The notes below the pieces were generated by a model. It was not told the origin of the DNA. It saw only the letters and a list, made by a program, of their open reading frames with translations, and did not search any database. The position numbers and the translations under genes were made by a program. This document shows, in pieces, positions 27,002 to 35,039 of a DNA stretch of 64,000 nt (the first letter of the stretch is position 1; each line of letters begins with the position of its first letter). Source of the stretch: JAVJRN01 sp040218415 (lineage in GTDB: Bacteria; Bacteroidota; Bacteroidia; Cytophagales; Cyclobacteriaceae); the NCBI GenBank assembly GCA_040218415.1, contig JAVJRN010000080.1, positions 62,001 to 126,000 of the forward strand, read 5' to 3'.

Positions 27002-27481
27002 TTAAACATGAACCGCTCCCATTAAATCCTCCAAATATTTTTGATCTATGGCATTGAATGTGTCTAACTGATTACTGTCAATATCAAGTACACCGACCAC
27101 AACTCCCTCTTGGTTTTTTATTGGAACCACAATTTCAGACTTGGAATCTGAGCTGCAAGCAATATGCCCAGGAAATGCCTCCACATCTGGTACAATTTCC
27201 GTTTTACCTGTCTGCCAAACTGTTCCGCAAACGCCTTTTCCTTTTCTAATACGTGTACAAGCTATGGGTCCTTGAAAGGGGCCAAGAACCAATTCCTCCT
27301 CTTTTACAAGATAAAAACCTATCCATAAATGATTGAACGCTGTTTTTAGTGCCGCGGAGATATTGGCCAAGTTCGCAATCAAATCTTCTTCTCCGGAAAT
27401 TAATGCCTTGATTTGTGGAATCAATGATTGGTATACCTCTTCCTTGTTGGTCGAGCTAATTACGTTTAATTCTTCAGCCAT
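27002..27481 (-). CDS. msrC: Free methionine-(R)-sulfoxide reductase (GAF-domain fRMsr)
   Basis: This GAF-fold enzyme reduces free methionine-(R)-sulfoxide. The cysteines that define the family are present: PIACTRIRKGKGVCGTVW gives Cys75 and Cys85, and GHIACSSDSKSEIVVPI gives Cys109. At 159 residues it is full length and soluble. It begins 5 bases after the ribD stop on the same strand, so it is in the ribD transcript. The family identity is strong because the Cys pattern separates it from plain GAF domains. Confidence 0.92.
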   Translation of the reverse strand: MAEELNVISSTNKEEVYQSLIPQIKALISGEEDLIANLANISAALKTAFNHLWIGFYLVKEEELVLGPFQGPIACTRIRKGKGVCGTVWQTGKTEIVPDVEAFPGHIACSSDSKSEIVVPIKNQEGVVVGVLDIDSNQLDTFNAIDQKYLEDLMGAVHV

Positions 27482-27486
27482 TTTCG

Positions 27487-28509
27487 CTATCTATTGTTTT
27501 GGTAAATTTTTAGTACGTTGGTATCTACGGTAAAAGTCTCCGTGGGTTGATCCTTCAAAAAAGGTGATTTCACACCTGCGCTAAATGTCGTTTGACTTTC
27601 GAAAACCCTTGCTTCGTCCCACAAATCTGCATCTATGAAGCTTTGAAGTGTCGCACTACCTCCTTCTATGAAAACTGATTGTATCTTTCGCTCAAAAAGG
27701 GCTTTCAAAATCAAGAAAGGTGATAGGACAGGAAGTTTAATATATTCCAGATTGTGGCTCGTTTTATTTTCTAGTTCGTTGAATACTATTGTGCGAACAG
27801 CGCCATCAAACAAGTTCAAAGATGATTCTAGACAAAGGTTTCTATCCAAAACTATTCTGACCGGATTTGATCCAGACCAATTTCGGGTCGTTAAAGATGG
27901 ATTGTCATGCTTAGCCGTATTGGTACCAACCAATATTGCCTGTTCCTCCGCTCGCCATTTATGTACTAGCTGCCTAGCACTTGTATTAGAGATCCACTTG
28001 GAATCGAAATTTTCACGAGCAACAAATCCATCTGCGGTTTGTGCCCATTTCAAAATCACATAAGGTCTCTCCTTATTAAAGAAAGTCAAAAACCTTCGAT
28101 TCAATTTTTTTCCTTCCTCTTGGAGTACGCCAGAAAAAACCTTAATTCCAGCCTCCTCAAGTATTTTCACTCCTTTACCGGCCACTAAAGGGTTTGGGTC
28201 ATGGTTACAAATAACCACCTCCTTAACTTTACTATCAACTAAAAGATGAGCACATGGAGGCGTTTTGCCAAAGTGAGCACATGGCTCAAGCGTCACATAT
28301 ACAGTGCTTCCTGCCAGATCAGACTTATCTTTTATTGCATAGACAGCATTGACTTCTGCATGTCCCTCTCCATATTTTTCATGATTCCCTTCTCCGATGA
28401 TCTTGTTGTTTTTGACGATCACACAACCGACCATGGGATTTGGGCTTACTCTGCCTAACCCCAGTTTCGCCAGTTGAAGTGCACGATGCATGTATTTTTG
28501 GTCTAACAA
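27487..28509 (-). CDS. ribD: Bifunctional riboflavin biosynthesis deaminase/reductase
   Basis: RibD performs the second and third steps of riboflavin synthesis: deamination of the pyrimidine from GTP, then reduction of the ribosyl side chain. The deaminase zinc motifs HAEVNAV and PCAHFGKTPPCAH are at about residues 50-90 and the reductase domain begins near RPYVILKWAQTADGFVA. I place the start at a TTG that yields MLDQKYMHRALQLAKLG, the usual RibD opening. An ATG five codons later is the alternative. The start lies only 17 bases from the divergent prmC start. MsrC follows in the same transcript. Confidence 0.93.
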   Translation of the reverse strand: MLDQKYMHRALQLAKLGLGRVSPNPMVGCVIVKNNKIIGEGNHEKYGEGHAEVNAVYAIKDKSDLAGSTVYVTLEPCAHFGKTPPCAHLLVDSKVKEVVICNHDPNPLVAGKGVKILEEAGIKVFSGVLQEEGKKLNRRFLTFFNKERPYVILKWAQTADGFVARENFDSKWISNTSARQLVHKWRAEEQAILVGTNTAKHDNPSLTTRNWSGSNPVRIVLDRNLCLESSLNLFDGAVRTIVFNELENKTSHNLEYIKLPVLSPFLILKALFERKIQSVFIEGGSATLQSFIDADLWDEARVFESQTTFSAGVKSPFLKDQPTETFTVDTNVLKIYQNNR

Positions 28510-28526
28510 GATGGTAAGTTTGCAAG

Positions 28527-29363
28527 GTGAAAAATGCAAGGGCAATTTATAAAGAATCCGTGGAAGCAATAACCGAAATATTTGGTCTTGGTGAAGCCGA
28601 ACAGCTGATCAATATTGCATTTGAAGACGCACTTGGAATAAGCAGAATAGACCGGCAGACCAAAAACCCTGAACTTGATGAAACGCAAACAAGCATCATG
28701 GCCGACATTCAACAGCGGCTTTTGAATCAAGAGCCCATCCAGCAAATTGTAGGTAAAGCACAATTTTTCGGCTATGAATTTTTGATCAATCAACATTGCC
28801 TTATCCCACGGCCTGAGACAGAGGAGTTGGTTCAGCTCATAATTAAAAGCACAAAAGAGCCTTCAAGTATTCTCGATATTGGAACAGGCTCAGGTTGTAT
28901 TCCTATCGCATTGAAGAAGTCACTGCGAGAAAGTACAATTTCGGCCATAGATATATCGCGAGATGCACTCGATGTGGCTAGAAAGAATGCGGAAAAATTG
29001 GCAGTAGATATTGATTTTCAGTTACAAGATATTCTCATAGAAGGCTTGGAAAAAAAATATACCGTCATCGTAAGTAATCCACCATATATTCCAATTTCGG
29101 ATAAGAAAAAGATGTCCAAAAATGTGCTGGAATATGAGCCTGAGATTGCACTTTTTGTAGCAAATGAAGATCCTTTAATTTTTTACAGGAGAATTGCTCA
29201 GCTGGGAAGGAAGCACTTACTCAACAACGGTCAATTATATTTTGAGATCCATGAGAACTATGGGCAAGAAGTAGCAGCTTTATTGTCCGATTTAAACTAC
29301 CAGACTATTGAAGTTCACCAAGACTTGAATGGTAAGGATAGGATGATTAGCGCCAAATTTTAA
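28527..29363 (+). CDS. prmC: Release factor glutamine methyltransferase
   Basis: PrmC methylates the glutamine of the GGQ motif in release factors RF1 and RF2. The SAM-binding motif ILDIGTGSGCIPIALKK (about 113-130) and the catalytic VSNPPYIP (about 183-190) are intact. The N-terminal helical domain and the PRPETEELV segment are also typical. At 278 residues it is full length. The start is GTG; no ATG fits the frame nearby. It is divergent from ribD. Confidence 0.94.
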   Translation: MKNARAIYKESVEAITEIFGLGEAEQLINIAFEDALGISRIDRQTKNPELDETQTSIMADIQQRLLNQEPIQQIVGKAQFFGYEFLINQHCLIPRPETEELVQLIIKSTKEPSSILDIGTGSGCIPIALKKSLRESTISAIDISRDALDVARKNAEKLAVDIDFQLQDILIEGLEKKYTVIVSNPPYIPISDKKKMSKNVLEYEPEIALFVANEDPLIFYRRIAQLGRKHLLNNGQLYFEIHENYGQEVAALLSDLNYQTIEVHQDLNGKDRMISAKF

Positions 29364-29485
29364 AGCATTTTTTTGACCTGATTCTTACTTTGAATTTTTT
29401 GTATTGGATTGCAACTTGAACAGTTTGACAAAAAACGATAGTCTATAAACTTCAAAATTCTAAAAAGTAGAGATCCAAAAATCTT

Positions 29486-30115
29486 CTAGTTGTAGGATTC
29501 AAAAATCATAAAGGGCACATTTGATCCACTTATCGAAACTTTGCCATCCTCTTTTACCTCAGAAAAGTAAGACACATCGGTCATTTTATTATTCAAATCA
29601 TCGACTAGCCCTTTAGTACTGAAGCAGGTGTTTTCCACTATTGATTGCACTCCTAAGAAGGAGCCTTTTGGAAACCATTTACTAAAAACACTCTTCTTAT
29701 GAAGCAGTACTTTTTTGGTTTCCGTGAATACACAAAAATCAATTTCATGGAAGGGCAATAGCTCTTGTATCAATTCCGATAAGTAGCTCGAATTACATAA
29801 GACATTGATCGATGTATGTTCGTTTTTATTAAGAATTTCAATGGCTTGTACAAGCGGCTGTTTTATTTTTTCGTGTATCTGAAATGGCCATTGATAACTG
29901 AGCATTTCAGCGAAGGTGTTCATGGAAGTTTTATCAACGACGAGATGATCAATTTTTAATCCGTAAGCTGCAAACTGGATTATACTTTTTTCCAGACAAA
30001 CCACTGTTGGTGACCACCCTAGTATTTCGTTTAATGTTTTGATGGGGAATTCGCTAATATCTTCCACAATTAACGCCGGCTCCTGCTGATCTCTTACAAT
30101 ATGATGTGATGACAT
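29486..30115 (-). CDS. Thiamin pyrophosphokinase-like protein lacking active-site aspartates
   Basis: The 209-residue protein follows the thiamin pyrophosphokinase layout from end to end. The opening MSSHHIVRDQQEPAL is one I associate with Cytophagales TPKs. The core strand VVCLEKSIIQFAAYGLKIDH corresponds to the usual ICCDGA...LGIKPD region. The C-terminal domain has SKWFPKGSFLGVQSI and FSTKGLVDDLNN, as in TPK. The catalytic GDFDS is replaced by VVDKTSM, and the downstream KTDLEKA motif reads KQPLVQA. The enzyme is therefore probably inactive or repurposed. It stands 640 bases from a TPP-riboswitch-controlled receptor, which supports a thiamin link. The call is by fold pattern, not alignment score. 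Confidence 0.6.
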   Translation of the reverse strand: MSSHHIVRDQQEPALIVEDISEFPIKTLNEILGWSPTVVCLEKSIIQFAAYGLKIDHLVVDKTSMNTFAEMLSYQWPFQIHEKIKQPLVQAIEILNKNEHTSINVLCNSSYLSELIQELLPFHEIDFCVFTETKKVLLHKKSVFSKWFPKGSFLGVQSIVENTCFSTKGLVDDLNNKMTDVSYFSEVKEDGKVSISGSNVPFMIFESYN

Positions 30116-30174
30116 TTCACTTTGTGTCTTTTCGATAGTAAATTAGGAAGACTATCAGAAAACAAGTCTTTTAT

Positions 30175-30747
30175 ATGAAAAATCTATATCCACTGATTTT
30201 CGCAATCCTCCTGTCAAGTTGTATTGCCGAGCGTGAATTTATTATCGACTATGATTATAGTTACAGAGGTGATTTTTCGAATTATAAAACCTTCAGTTTC
30301 ATGACTCCAAAGGACACGGTCAATTTCAATGGTATCAGTGATCGTATGATCAAAGAGGAAATCGTAAAGCGAATGAAAACCCAAGGGTATAAGGTAAAAG
30401 ATAAGCGACCAGATATTCTGATTTCCTACAAAGTTTACGGCGATAATATGGGCTTTAAAAGCTACCAGCAACTTGACTTAGAAAGCTGGAACAAGCTTTA
30501 TGGGCCATTACAAGATGATGAACAAGATATAGAAACTGTGAAAGCTGCAAGCTACGGAGAACAGAAAATACAACTCAATGATGGTACACTGCTCATCGTT
30601 TTTCTTGATAGAAGAACCAATTCTGTGATCTGGCAAGGGTATGCCAGTGGGCTTTTTAATGAATCTTCCTTCTTTTTGAAAGATGCAAAATATGCTGTGC
30701 GAACAATTCTCAATCAGTACAGATTGTTGGCATTCGCACAGCAATAA
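30175..30747 (+). CDS. DUF4136-family lipoprotein
   Basis: This small envelope lipoprotein has a signal with lipobox LLSSC (Cys16) and the DUF4136 pattern. DYSYRGDFSNYKTFSF is followed by MIKEEIVKRMKTQGYKVKDK and RPDILISYKV. The C-terminal part contains TLLIVFLDRRTNSVIWQGYA, also usual for the family. At 190 residues it is full length. It is divergent from the TPK-like gene with 59 bases between the starts, and convergent with the TonB receptor. The family has no proven function. Confidence 0.87.
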   Translation: MKNLYPLIFAILLSSCIAEREFIIDYDYSYRGDFSNYKTFSFMTPKDTVNFNGISDRMIKEEIVKRMKTQGYKVKDKRPDILISYKVYGDNMGFKSYQQLDLESWNKLYGPLQDDEQDIETVKAASYGEQKIQLNDGTLLIVFLDRRTNSVIWQGYASGLFNESSFFLKDAKYAVRTILNQYRLLAFAQQ

Positions 30748-30754
30748 AACAAAG

Positions 30755-33202
30755 TTAAATTCGAATATTTAATCCAGCCAAGAAGTTAATTCCTGCCTGT
30801 GGGTAGTAGTTGTTTTGTTGGTACAAGCTGCCTTCGAAAAGATATCCCCAAGTATATCCGTTGTTTTCGTATGACACATTTAGGATATTATTTACCAAAA
30901 GATTAATATCTATATCGAGAGATTTCACAAATGGTAAGGCATAGGCTAACCTCACATCATTGATAAAATAACTTGGAATAATTCGGTTTTCATTACTTGT
31001 ATTATCTAGGTATTGCTTGCCTACATATTTGGAAAATAGCTGAGCCGTAAATCCATTAGCAGAATACTTGATATCACTACCCACGATTACATTGGGCGAA
31101 AAACTTATATCCGTTTCTTGATAGCTCGTTTCGCTCACAAAGCGTTCATCCTCATAAGCATAATCATAGTAGACTTCATTGAAGTTCTCAATCTTGTTTT
31201 GACTGAAAGTGGCATTCGCACTCCAAGTAATAGCATTGGTTATCTTGTAGGTTCCTGCCATTTCTATACCGGTTCGATAACTATTTGGCACATTGGTACG
31301 AATAGAAGAACCTACGTCGTTTAAAGCTCCGGTTAGTACCAATTGATTTTCATAGTTCATCAAATAATAATTGGCTTGATAGCTAAATTTCGTTCCAGAC
31401 TTTCTAATTCCAGCCTCAATATTATGTAGTGTTTCGTGCTCTGGTGTTTGTCCATTGGGAGCATCAATAAAGTCTGACCTCACCGGCTCTCTGTTAGCCA
31501 CTGCGTAAGAAGCATATAAGGACGTATTTTTAGGCAACTGATAGGTAAAACCAAATTTTGGATTGAAAAAAGTAAAATCACCTCCCGTATCATAGCCTGT
31601 AAGGTCATTATCAATACCTACAGTTGCGTAATCTATCATTCTTAATTGCGCATCTGCATAGGCATTAAGTTTACCAAATTGCTTATTAACTTTTAGGTAA
31701 ACATTAAAATCCGTTTTCTCGCCAACTCCATCATAATATCGATCAGGAATTGTATTGATATCGAAAAATTCAGATTGGATAATCTCTCCAAAATGATCAC
31801 CATCATATTTATTCCATCCTCCACCTAAAACGGCTGAAAAATCATTTTGCTCATAATTTAAAGAATAAGTGAATCCATAAAAGTCATTGTCTAGCCATCG
31901 TCTTCTAATAAAATCTCCGCTAGATACCTCAGCTCCATCTACAGTAAGGCTACTTAAGTTGTAATTAGCAAAGTCATCGTCCTCCCTGAATTGTTCAAAA
32001 TAGCCCCGCCCATAGGTGTAATGAAGCGCTCCTGTGAAATAAAGATTATCCGTCAACGTCTGACTTAAATGCAATTGGAAGTGATCTTGTGCATAATTAT
32101 CCACTTCATTTTCATACAAATAGTAATTAAAGCGCCGGTCCGAATTAAGTAAATTATCAATCTGTGCTTGTGTTGAGTACTCTCCACCTAAGTCGATGAC
32201 ATCCTGCAAAGCCTGCCGATCTCCGGTTAGTCTCGCCTCTGGGGTGCCATACCATGCCTGCTGCGTTTCTTCTCTTCCGCCAAAAACAATGGCTTTTATT
32301 AGGGTTTTGTCACTTCTGTAGCCTCCTGATACATAGTAAGACCATAAATCTGCTGCCGATCGGTCGATGTATCCATCCGAATTAATCTTTGAAAACCGAG
32401 TCTGAAAACTCCAATGATCATTTAAAATGCCAGACTCTAATGCGGCGCTAATTTTGGTTGTATTAAAACTCCCCACACTTGTAGAAAGTGAGGCAGAGGC
32501 ATCTTGTGAAAATCCATCAGTTTGCAAATTAACCGAAGCGCCAAAAGATGCTGCTCCATTAGATGAGGTTCCTACGCCTCGCTGAATTTGAATATCAGAA
32601 GTGGAAGAGGCCAAATCTGGCATGTTAACCCAAAAAACACCATGTGACTCACTGTCATTGACAGGTACGCCATTCATGGTTACATTTATTCGAGTAGCAT
32701 CCGATCCGCGAATACGCAAACCTGTATAGCCAATTCCGGCTCCTGCATCTGAGGTTGTAACTACCGAAGGAGTCATTTTAAGCAGTATAGGCAAATCCTG
32801 TCCCAAATTTCTTTCCTCGATTTCTTCATTAGACACATTCGTGAAAGTGGTTGGCGACTTGGCATTGGCTCTTGTTGCATTAACAATGACCTCCTGATCC
32901 AGCAATGCATTTTCCTTTAATACGATATCTATCTTGAGATCATCATCAACGTCCAATTCTTTTGAGAAATCAAAAAAACCAACATATTGAGCTTTTATAG
33001 TATATACACCAGATTCAATATTGGAAAATACAAAGTTACCTTCAATGTCAGTCGTGGTAATTTTGTTTAACTCTATCAACTGCACATTTGCGCCTAATAA
33101 GGTTTCACCCTTTTCACTGACGACCTTTCCAGAAATAGTAGATTGCGCATGACTCATACATGCAAACAGAAGTGCGACGGCACTTAATTTGAACTTTAAC
33201 AT
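30755..33202 (-). CDS. TonB-dependent outer-membrane receptor, probably for thiamin
   Basis: A Sec signal ending MSHAQ is followed by a carboxypeptidase-regulatory-like domain (about 20-105), the plug (TPTFTN-like to VFWVNMPDLASSTSDIQIQR) and a 22-strand-type barrel ending in NIRI. At 815 residues it is the FecA/BtuB-like class, distinct from SusC. A TPP riboswitch occupies its leader. In Bacteroidota this arrangement marks outer-membrane receptors for thiamin or its derivatives. The stop is convergent with the DUF4136 lipoprotein gene, so it is monocistronic. Substrate assignment rests on the riboswitch, not on the protein itself. Confidence 0.9.
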   Translation of the reverse strand: MLKFKLSAVALLFACMSHAQSTISGKVVSEKGETLLGANVQLIELNKITTTDIEGNFVFSNIESGVYTIKAQYVGFFDFSKELDVDDDLKIDIVLKENALLDQEVIVNATRANAKSPTTFTNVSNEEIEERNLGQDLPILLKMTPSVVTTSDAGAGIGYTGLRIRGSDATRINVTMNGVPVNDSESHGVFWVNMPDLASSTSDIQIQRGVGTSSNGAASFGASVNLQTDGFSQDASASLSTSVGSFNTTKISAALESGILNDHWSFQTRFSKINSDGYIDRSAADLWSYYVSGGYRSDKTLIKAIVFGGREETQQAWYGTPEARLTGDRQALQDVIDLGGEYSTQAQIDNLLNSDRRFNYYLYENEVDNYAQDHFQLHLSQTLTDNLYFTGALHYTYGRGYFEQFREDDDFANYNLSSLTVDGAEVSSGDFIRRRWLDNDFYGFTYSLNYEQNDFSAVLGGGWNKYDGDHFGEIIQSEFFDINTIPDRYYDGVGEKTDFNVYLKVNKQFGKLNAYADAQLRMIDYATVGIDNDLTGYDTGGDFTFFNPKFGFTYQLPKNTSLYASYAVANREPVRSDFIDAPNGQTPEHETLHNIEAGIRKSGTKFSYQANYYLMNYENQLVLTGALNDVGSSIRTNVPNSYRTGIEMAGTYKITNAITWSANATFSQNKIENFNEVYYDYAYEDERFVSETSYQETDISFSPNVIVGSDIKYSANGFTAQLFSKYVGKQYLDNTSNENRIIPSYFINDVRLAYALPFVKSLDIDINLLVNNILNVSYENNGYTWGYLFEGSLYQQNNYYPQAGINFLAGLNIRI

Positions 33203-33257
33203 TTGACTTAATAATTAACCATTAACCATGTGGAAAGTGGGGACTTCCCTTTCGGTT

Positions 33258-33352
33258 ACCATACTACCTACGCCAGCATTATCTGGATCAGGTTATTGGG
33301 TATGATCTCAGCCTTTATATCATCTGCGTTCAGCAGAAAGGCACCCCTTTAC
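33258..33352 (-). promoter_or_regulatory. TPP riboswitch (THI element)
   Basis: The minus strand contains the conserved blocks of the TPP aptamer in order: GGGGTGCC, GCTGAGAT, ATACCC, ACCTGATC, GATAATGC and GCTGGCGTAGG. These match the thiM/thiC-type sensor. It lies about 55 bases before the TonB receptor start, and a -7 promoter element precedes it. The downstream segment can form a hairpin (GAAAGGG with CCCCACTTTC) but lacks a T-run, so control is more likely at translation than by a terminator. The exact P1 pairing was not resolved by eye. Confidence 0.95.
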
Positions 33353-33357
33353 AGCCA

Positions 33358-33365
33358 CAAACTTA
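33358..33365 (-). promoter_or_regulatory. Bacteroidota -7 promoter element for the riboswitch transcript
   Basis: TAAGTTTG on the minus strand matches TAnnTTTG exactly, and transcription from it would begin a few bases before the aptamer. It sits in the 22-base gap after the NadR-like stop, so the receptor has its own promoter. No clear -33 element was seen. Confidence 0.55.
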
Positions 33366-33374
33366 GTAAAATTA

Positions 33375-33893
33375 TTATTGTTTAAAATATGCGTCAATCG
33401 CCATTTTAGCACAGGCCGTACGCGCGTCTTCAATGCCCGATACCAAGGCATATGGCAAGTTGCGTTCCTGAAGTTTGGTTTTAAATAAATTTAAAAAGTA
33501 TTTTCTGTCTTTCGGGTTTTCTCTTTGTGGATCAGGCAGCCAGGGAATATCAATATTAGTCAGGAGATAAAAATCATAAACTCGAGCGTGAAGTTCTTTC
33601 AATATCCATGGATCAGTTTGTCCATATTTATGATTGCTCCATATTTCCAATACAGTCATATCTGTGTCACAAAAAAGATATTTGTTGGCATATTCTGCTT
33701 TGTCATCTTCCCATATCAATTGGCCTTTCGCTATCTCGATTAAGTCGCTTTGTTCATATGGTCTGCCTAATCGATCCAAATAAAACCGAGCATATTCTGG
33801 TACCCACTCAGTATTGTATATCCTTGACAGGTGTTGACACAGCTCGCTTTTCCCTGTTGATTCTGGACCTAAAACGCATATTTTTCGTAGCAT
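33375..33893 (-). CDS. NadR-like P-loop nucleoside kinase
   Basis: This small ATPase resembles the ribosylnicotinamide kinase domain of NadR. The P-loop GPESTGKS is at residues 9-16. EYARFYLDRLG near 34-44 and a DTDMTVLEIWS segment near 85-95 correspond to NadR switch regions, and LLTNIDIPWLPDPQR at about 130-144 is another family stretch. At 172 residues it has only the kinase half. PnuC lies upstream on the same strand with an opposite-strand coiled-coil gene between them. The family phosphorylates nicotinamide riboside, which fits PnuC. A thiamin-related role cannot be excluded given the riboswitch next door. Confidence 0.82.
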   Translation of the reverse strand: MLRKICVLGPESTGKSELCQHLSRIYNTEWVPEYARFYLDRLGRPYEQSDLIEIAKGQLIWEDDKAEYANKYLFCDTDMTVLEIWSNHKYGQTDPWILKELHARVYDFYLLTNIDIPWLPDPQRENPKDRKYFLNLFKTKLQERNLPYALVSGIEDARTACAKMAIDAYFKQ

Positions 33894-33922
33894 ATAATGT
33901 ATAATTTTTTTAGTTTTAATTC

Positions 33923-34282
33923 ATGGAAGGTAAAAAACGTTTCACTCAACTTGAAGAGCAAATGAGCAATACGCTCAAGGCTGTAGATAAACTTACGGCT
34001 GATATGCAAGAACTCCGAGAGTATACTAGAGAAAACAACAAAGTTGTTAATTCTATTTTGCACCGATTAGAAGAAAACGACGAAAGATTTGAGAAGGTTG
34101 ATAAGAGATTTGAAAAGGTTGATAGGAGATTCGAAAAGATTGATAAGAGATTTGAAAAGATCGATAAGAGATTCGAAAGGCAAGATGAATTGCTCAAAAG
34201 CATTGTAAACGAAATGTCCGCTGAGCGAAAACTCAATGAAGCGCGCTTTGAATTTGTTATAACAAAGCTTGGGAGCAACTAA
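33923..34282 (+). CDS. Coiled-coil protein with heptad tandem repeat
   Basis: A 119-residue, highly charged helical protein. Residues 55-89 are five consecutive heptads of the form RFEKVDK/RFEKIDK encoded by a 21-base DNA repeat, and flanking segments also show coiled-coil spacing. No signal or membrane helix is visible. The gene occupies exactly the gap between pnuC and the NadR-like gene but on the opposite strand. It ends 3 bases before the pnuC stop and starts 29 bases from the NadR-like start. The frame on the other strand of the same repeat (serine/leucine rich) looks like an artefact. Function is unknown; oligomerisation or scaffold roles are typical for such sequences. Confidence 0.8.
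   Translation: MEGKKRFTQLEEQMSNTLKAVDKLTADMQELREYTRENNKVVNSILHRLEENDERFEKVDKRFEKVDRRFEKIDKRFEKIDKRFERQDELLKSIVNEMSAERKLNEARFEFVITKLGSN
34085..34189 (+). repeat. Tandem 21-base repeat encoding RFEKxDK heptads
   Basis: Five consecutive 21-base units beginning AGATTT/CGA, of which the first four are nearly identical and the fifth diverges in its second half. The unit is in frame and encodes one coiled-coil heptad, so copy-number change would lengthen or shorten the coil without a frameshift. Confidence 0.9.
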
Positions 34283-34285
34283 GTA

Positions 34286-34900
34286 CTAACTTACTGCTTG
34301 ACTAGTACGAAGCTTCCTCTTCCATTCGAAATAACCCCAAATAGCCAAAATTGAAAATACAAGAAATTGGAATGAGGTATAAGGCAAGCCTTTGACATAA
34401 TAGAGCGGCACAGAAATAATATCACAAAGTATCCAAGCCCACCAATGTTCTATTTTTTTTCTGGCCATCAACCACATGCCTACTAAAGCAAGTGAAGTCG
34501 TTAAAGCATCCCAATAAGGCACATCACTATTTGTAAAGCCTTGCAAAAACCAAGAAAGTAGCCCAAAAGACCCAAAAAAGAAGACCGCACTAATAAATGA
34601 TTCTTGCTTAGAAATATGAGCAATCGGTATCTGATCATCGTCATTTTGCGTGCTCGTCCAATAGTACCATCCATACACACTCATAACAAAATAATAACCA
34701 TTGATCCCCATATCACCATAAAGCTGATATTGATAGGTAATGTAGATATATATCAATACACTAATTATACCGGTAGGGTATACCAATATATTCTCCTTCA
34801 AGGAGTACCATACACTCAAGAGGCCAAAGACTACTGCAGTAACCTCCAGCCATGAAGAATTCGAAGCTTGTTCAATAATCGTTTCAACGATTTCGTTCAT
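34286..34900 (-). CDS. pnuC: PnuC/PnuT-family vitamin transporter
   Basis: This inner-membrane facilitator imports nicotinamide riboside or, in the PnuT branch, thiamin. The 204 residues hold about seven membrane segments. Family signatures include the WLEVTAVVFGLLSVWYSLKE N-terminus, the MSVYGWYYWTS motif near 75-85 and the WWAWILCDIISVPLYYVKG stretch near 150-168. A NadR-like kinase lies downstream on the same strand, which favours nicotinamide riboside. A TPP-riboswitch receptor further on leaves thiamin possible. The sequence alone does not decide. Confidence 0.92.
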   Translation of the reverse strand: MNEIVETIIEQASNSSWLEVTAVVFGLLSVWYSLKENILVYPTGIISVLIYIYITYQYQLYGDMGINGYYFVMSVYGWYYWTSTQNDDDQIPIAHISKQESFISAVFFFGSFGLLSWFLQGFTNSDVPYWDALTTSLALVGMWLMARKKIEHWWAWILCDIISVPLYYVKGLPYTSFQFLVFSILAIWGYFEWKRKLRTSQAVS

Positions 34901-35014
34901 AAGAATTAATAGTATATCGAATTAAACTGTCACGAAAATAAGGGCAGCTTTTCGATTTAATGATTTATTTATTGAGATTTAGTGAATTATTAATCGAAGT
35001 AACTAGTTTTACAC

Positions 35015-35039
35015 TGCAAATAAGAACTAGTTATTTGCA
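35015..35039 (+). promoter_or_regulatory. Palindrome overlapping the guaB start codon
   Basis: TGCAAATAA, spacer GAACTAG and TTATTTGCA form a perfect 9-pair inverted repeat whose last base is the A of the guaB ATG. AACTAGTT occurs inside it (35025-35032) and again at 35001-35008. As RNA it would form a hairpin over the ribosome-binding region. As DNA it could be an operator. Confidence 0.6.

Noticed and set aside
27668..28063. A 131-residue forward frame inside ribD
   Set aside because: It lies wholly antisense to the conserved ribD reductase domain and shows no domain pattern of its own.
33946..34278. A 110-residue frame on the minus strand opposite the coiled-coil gene
   Set aside because: It is the reverse reading of the 21-base repeat and gives a monotonous SNLLSIFSNLLSTF pattern; the forward frame makes sensible heptads and has a better start.
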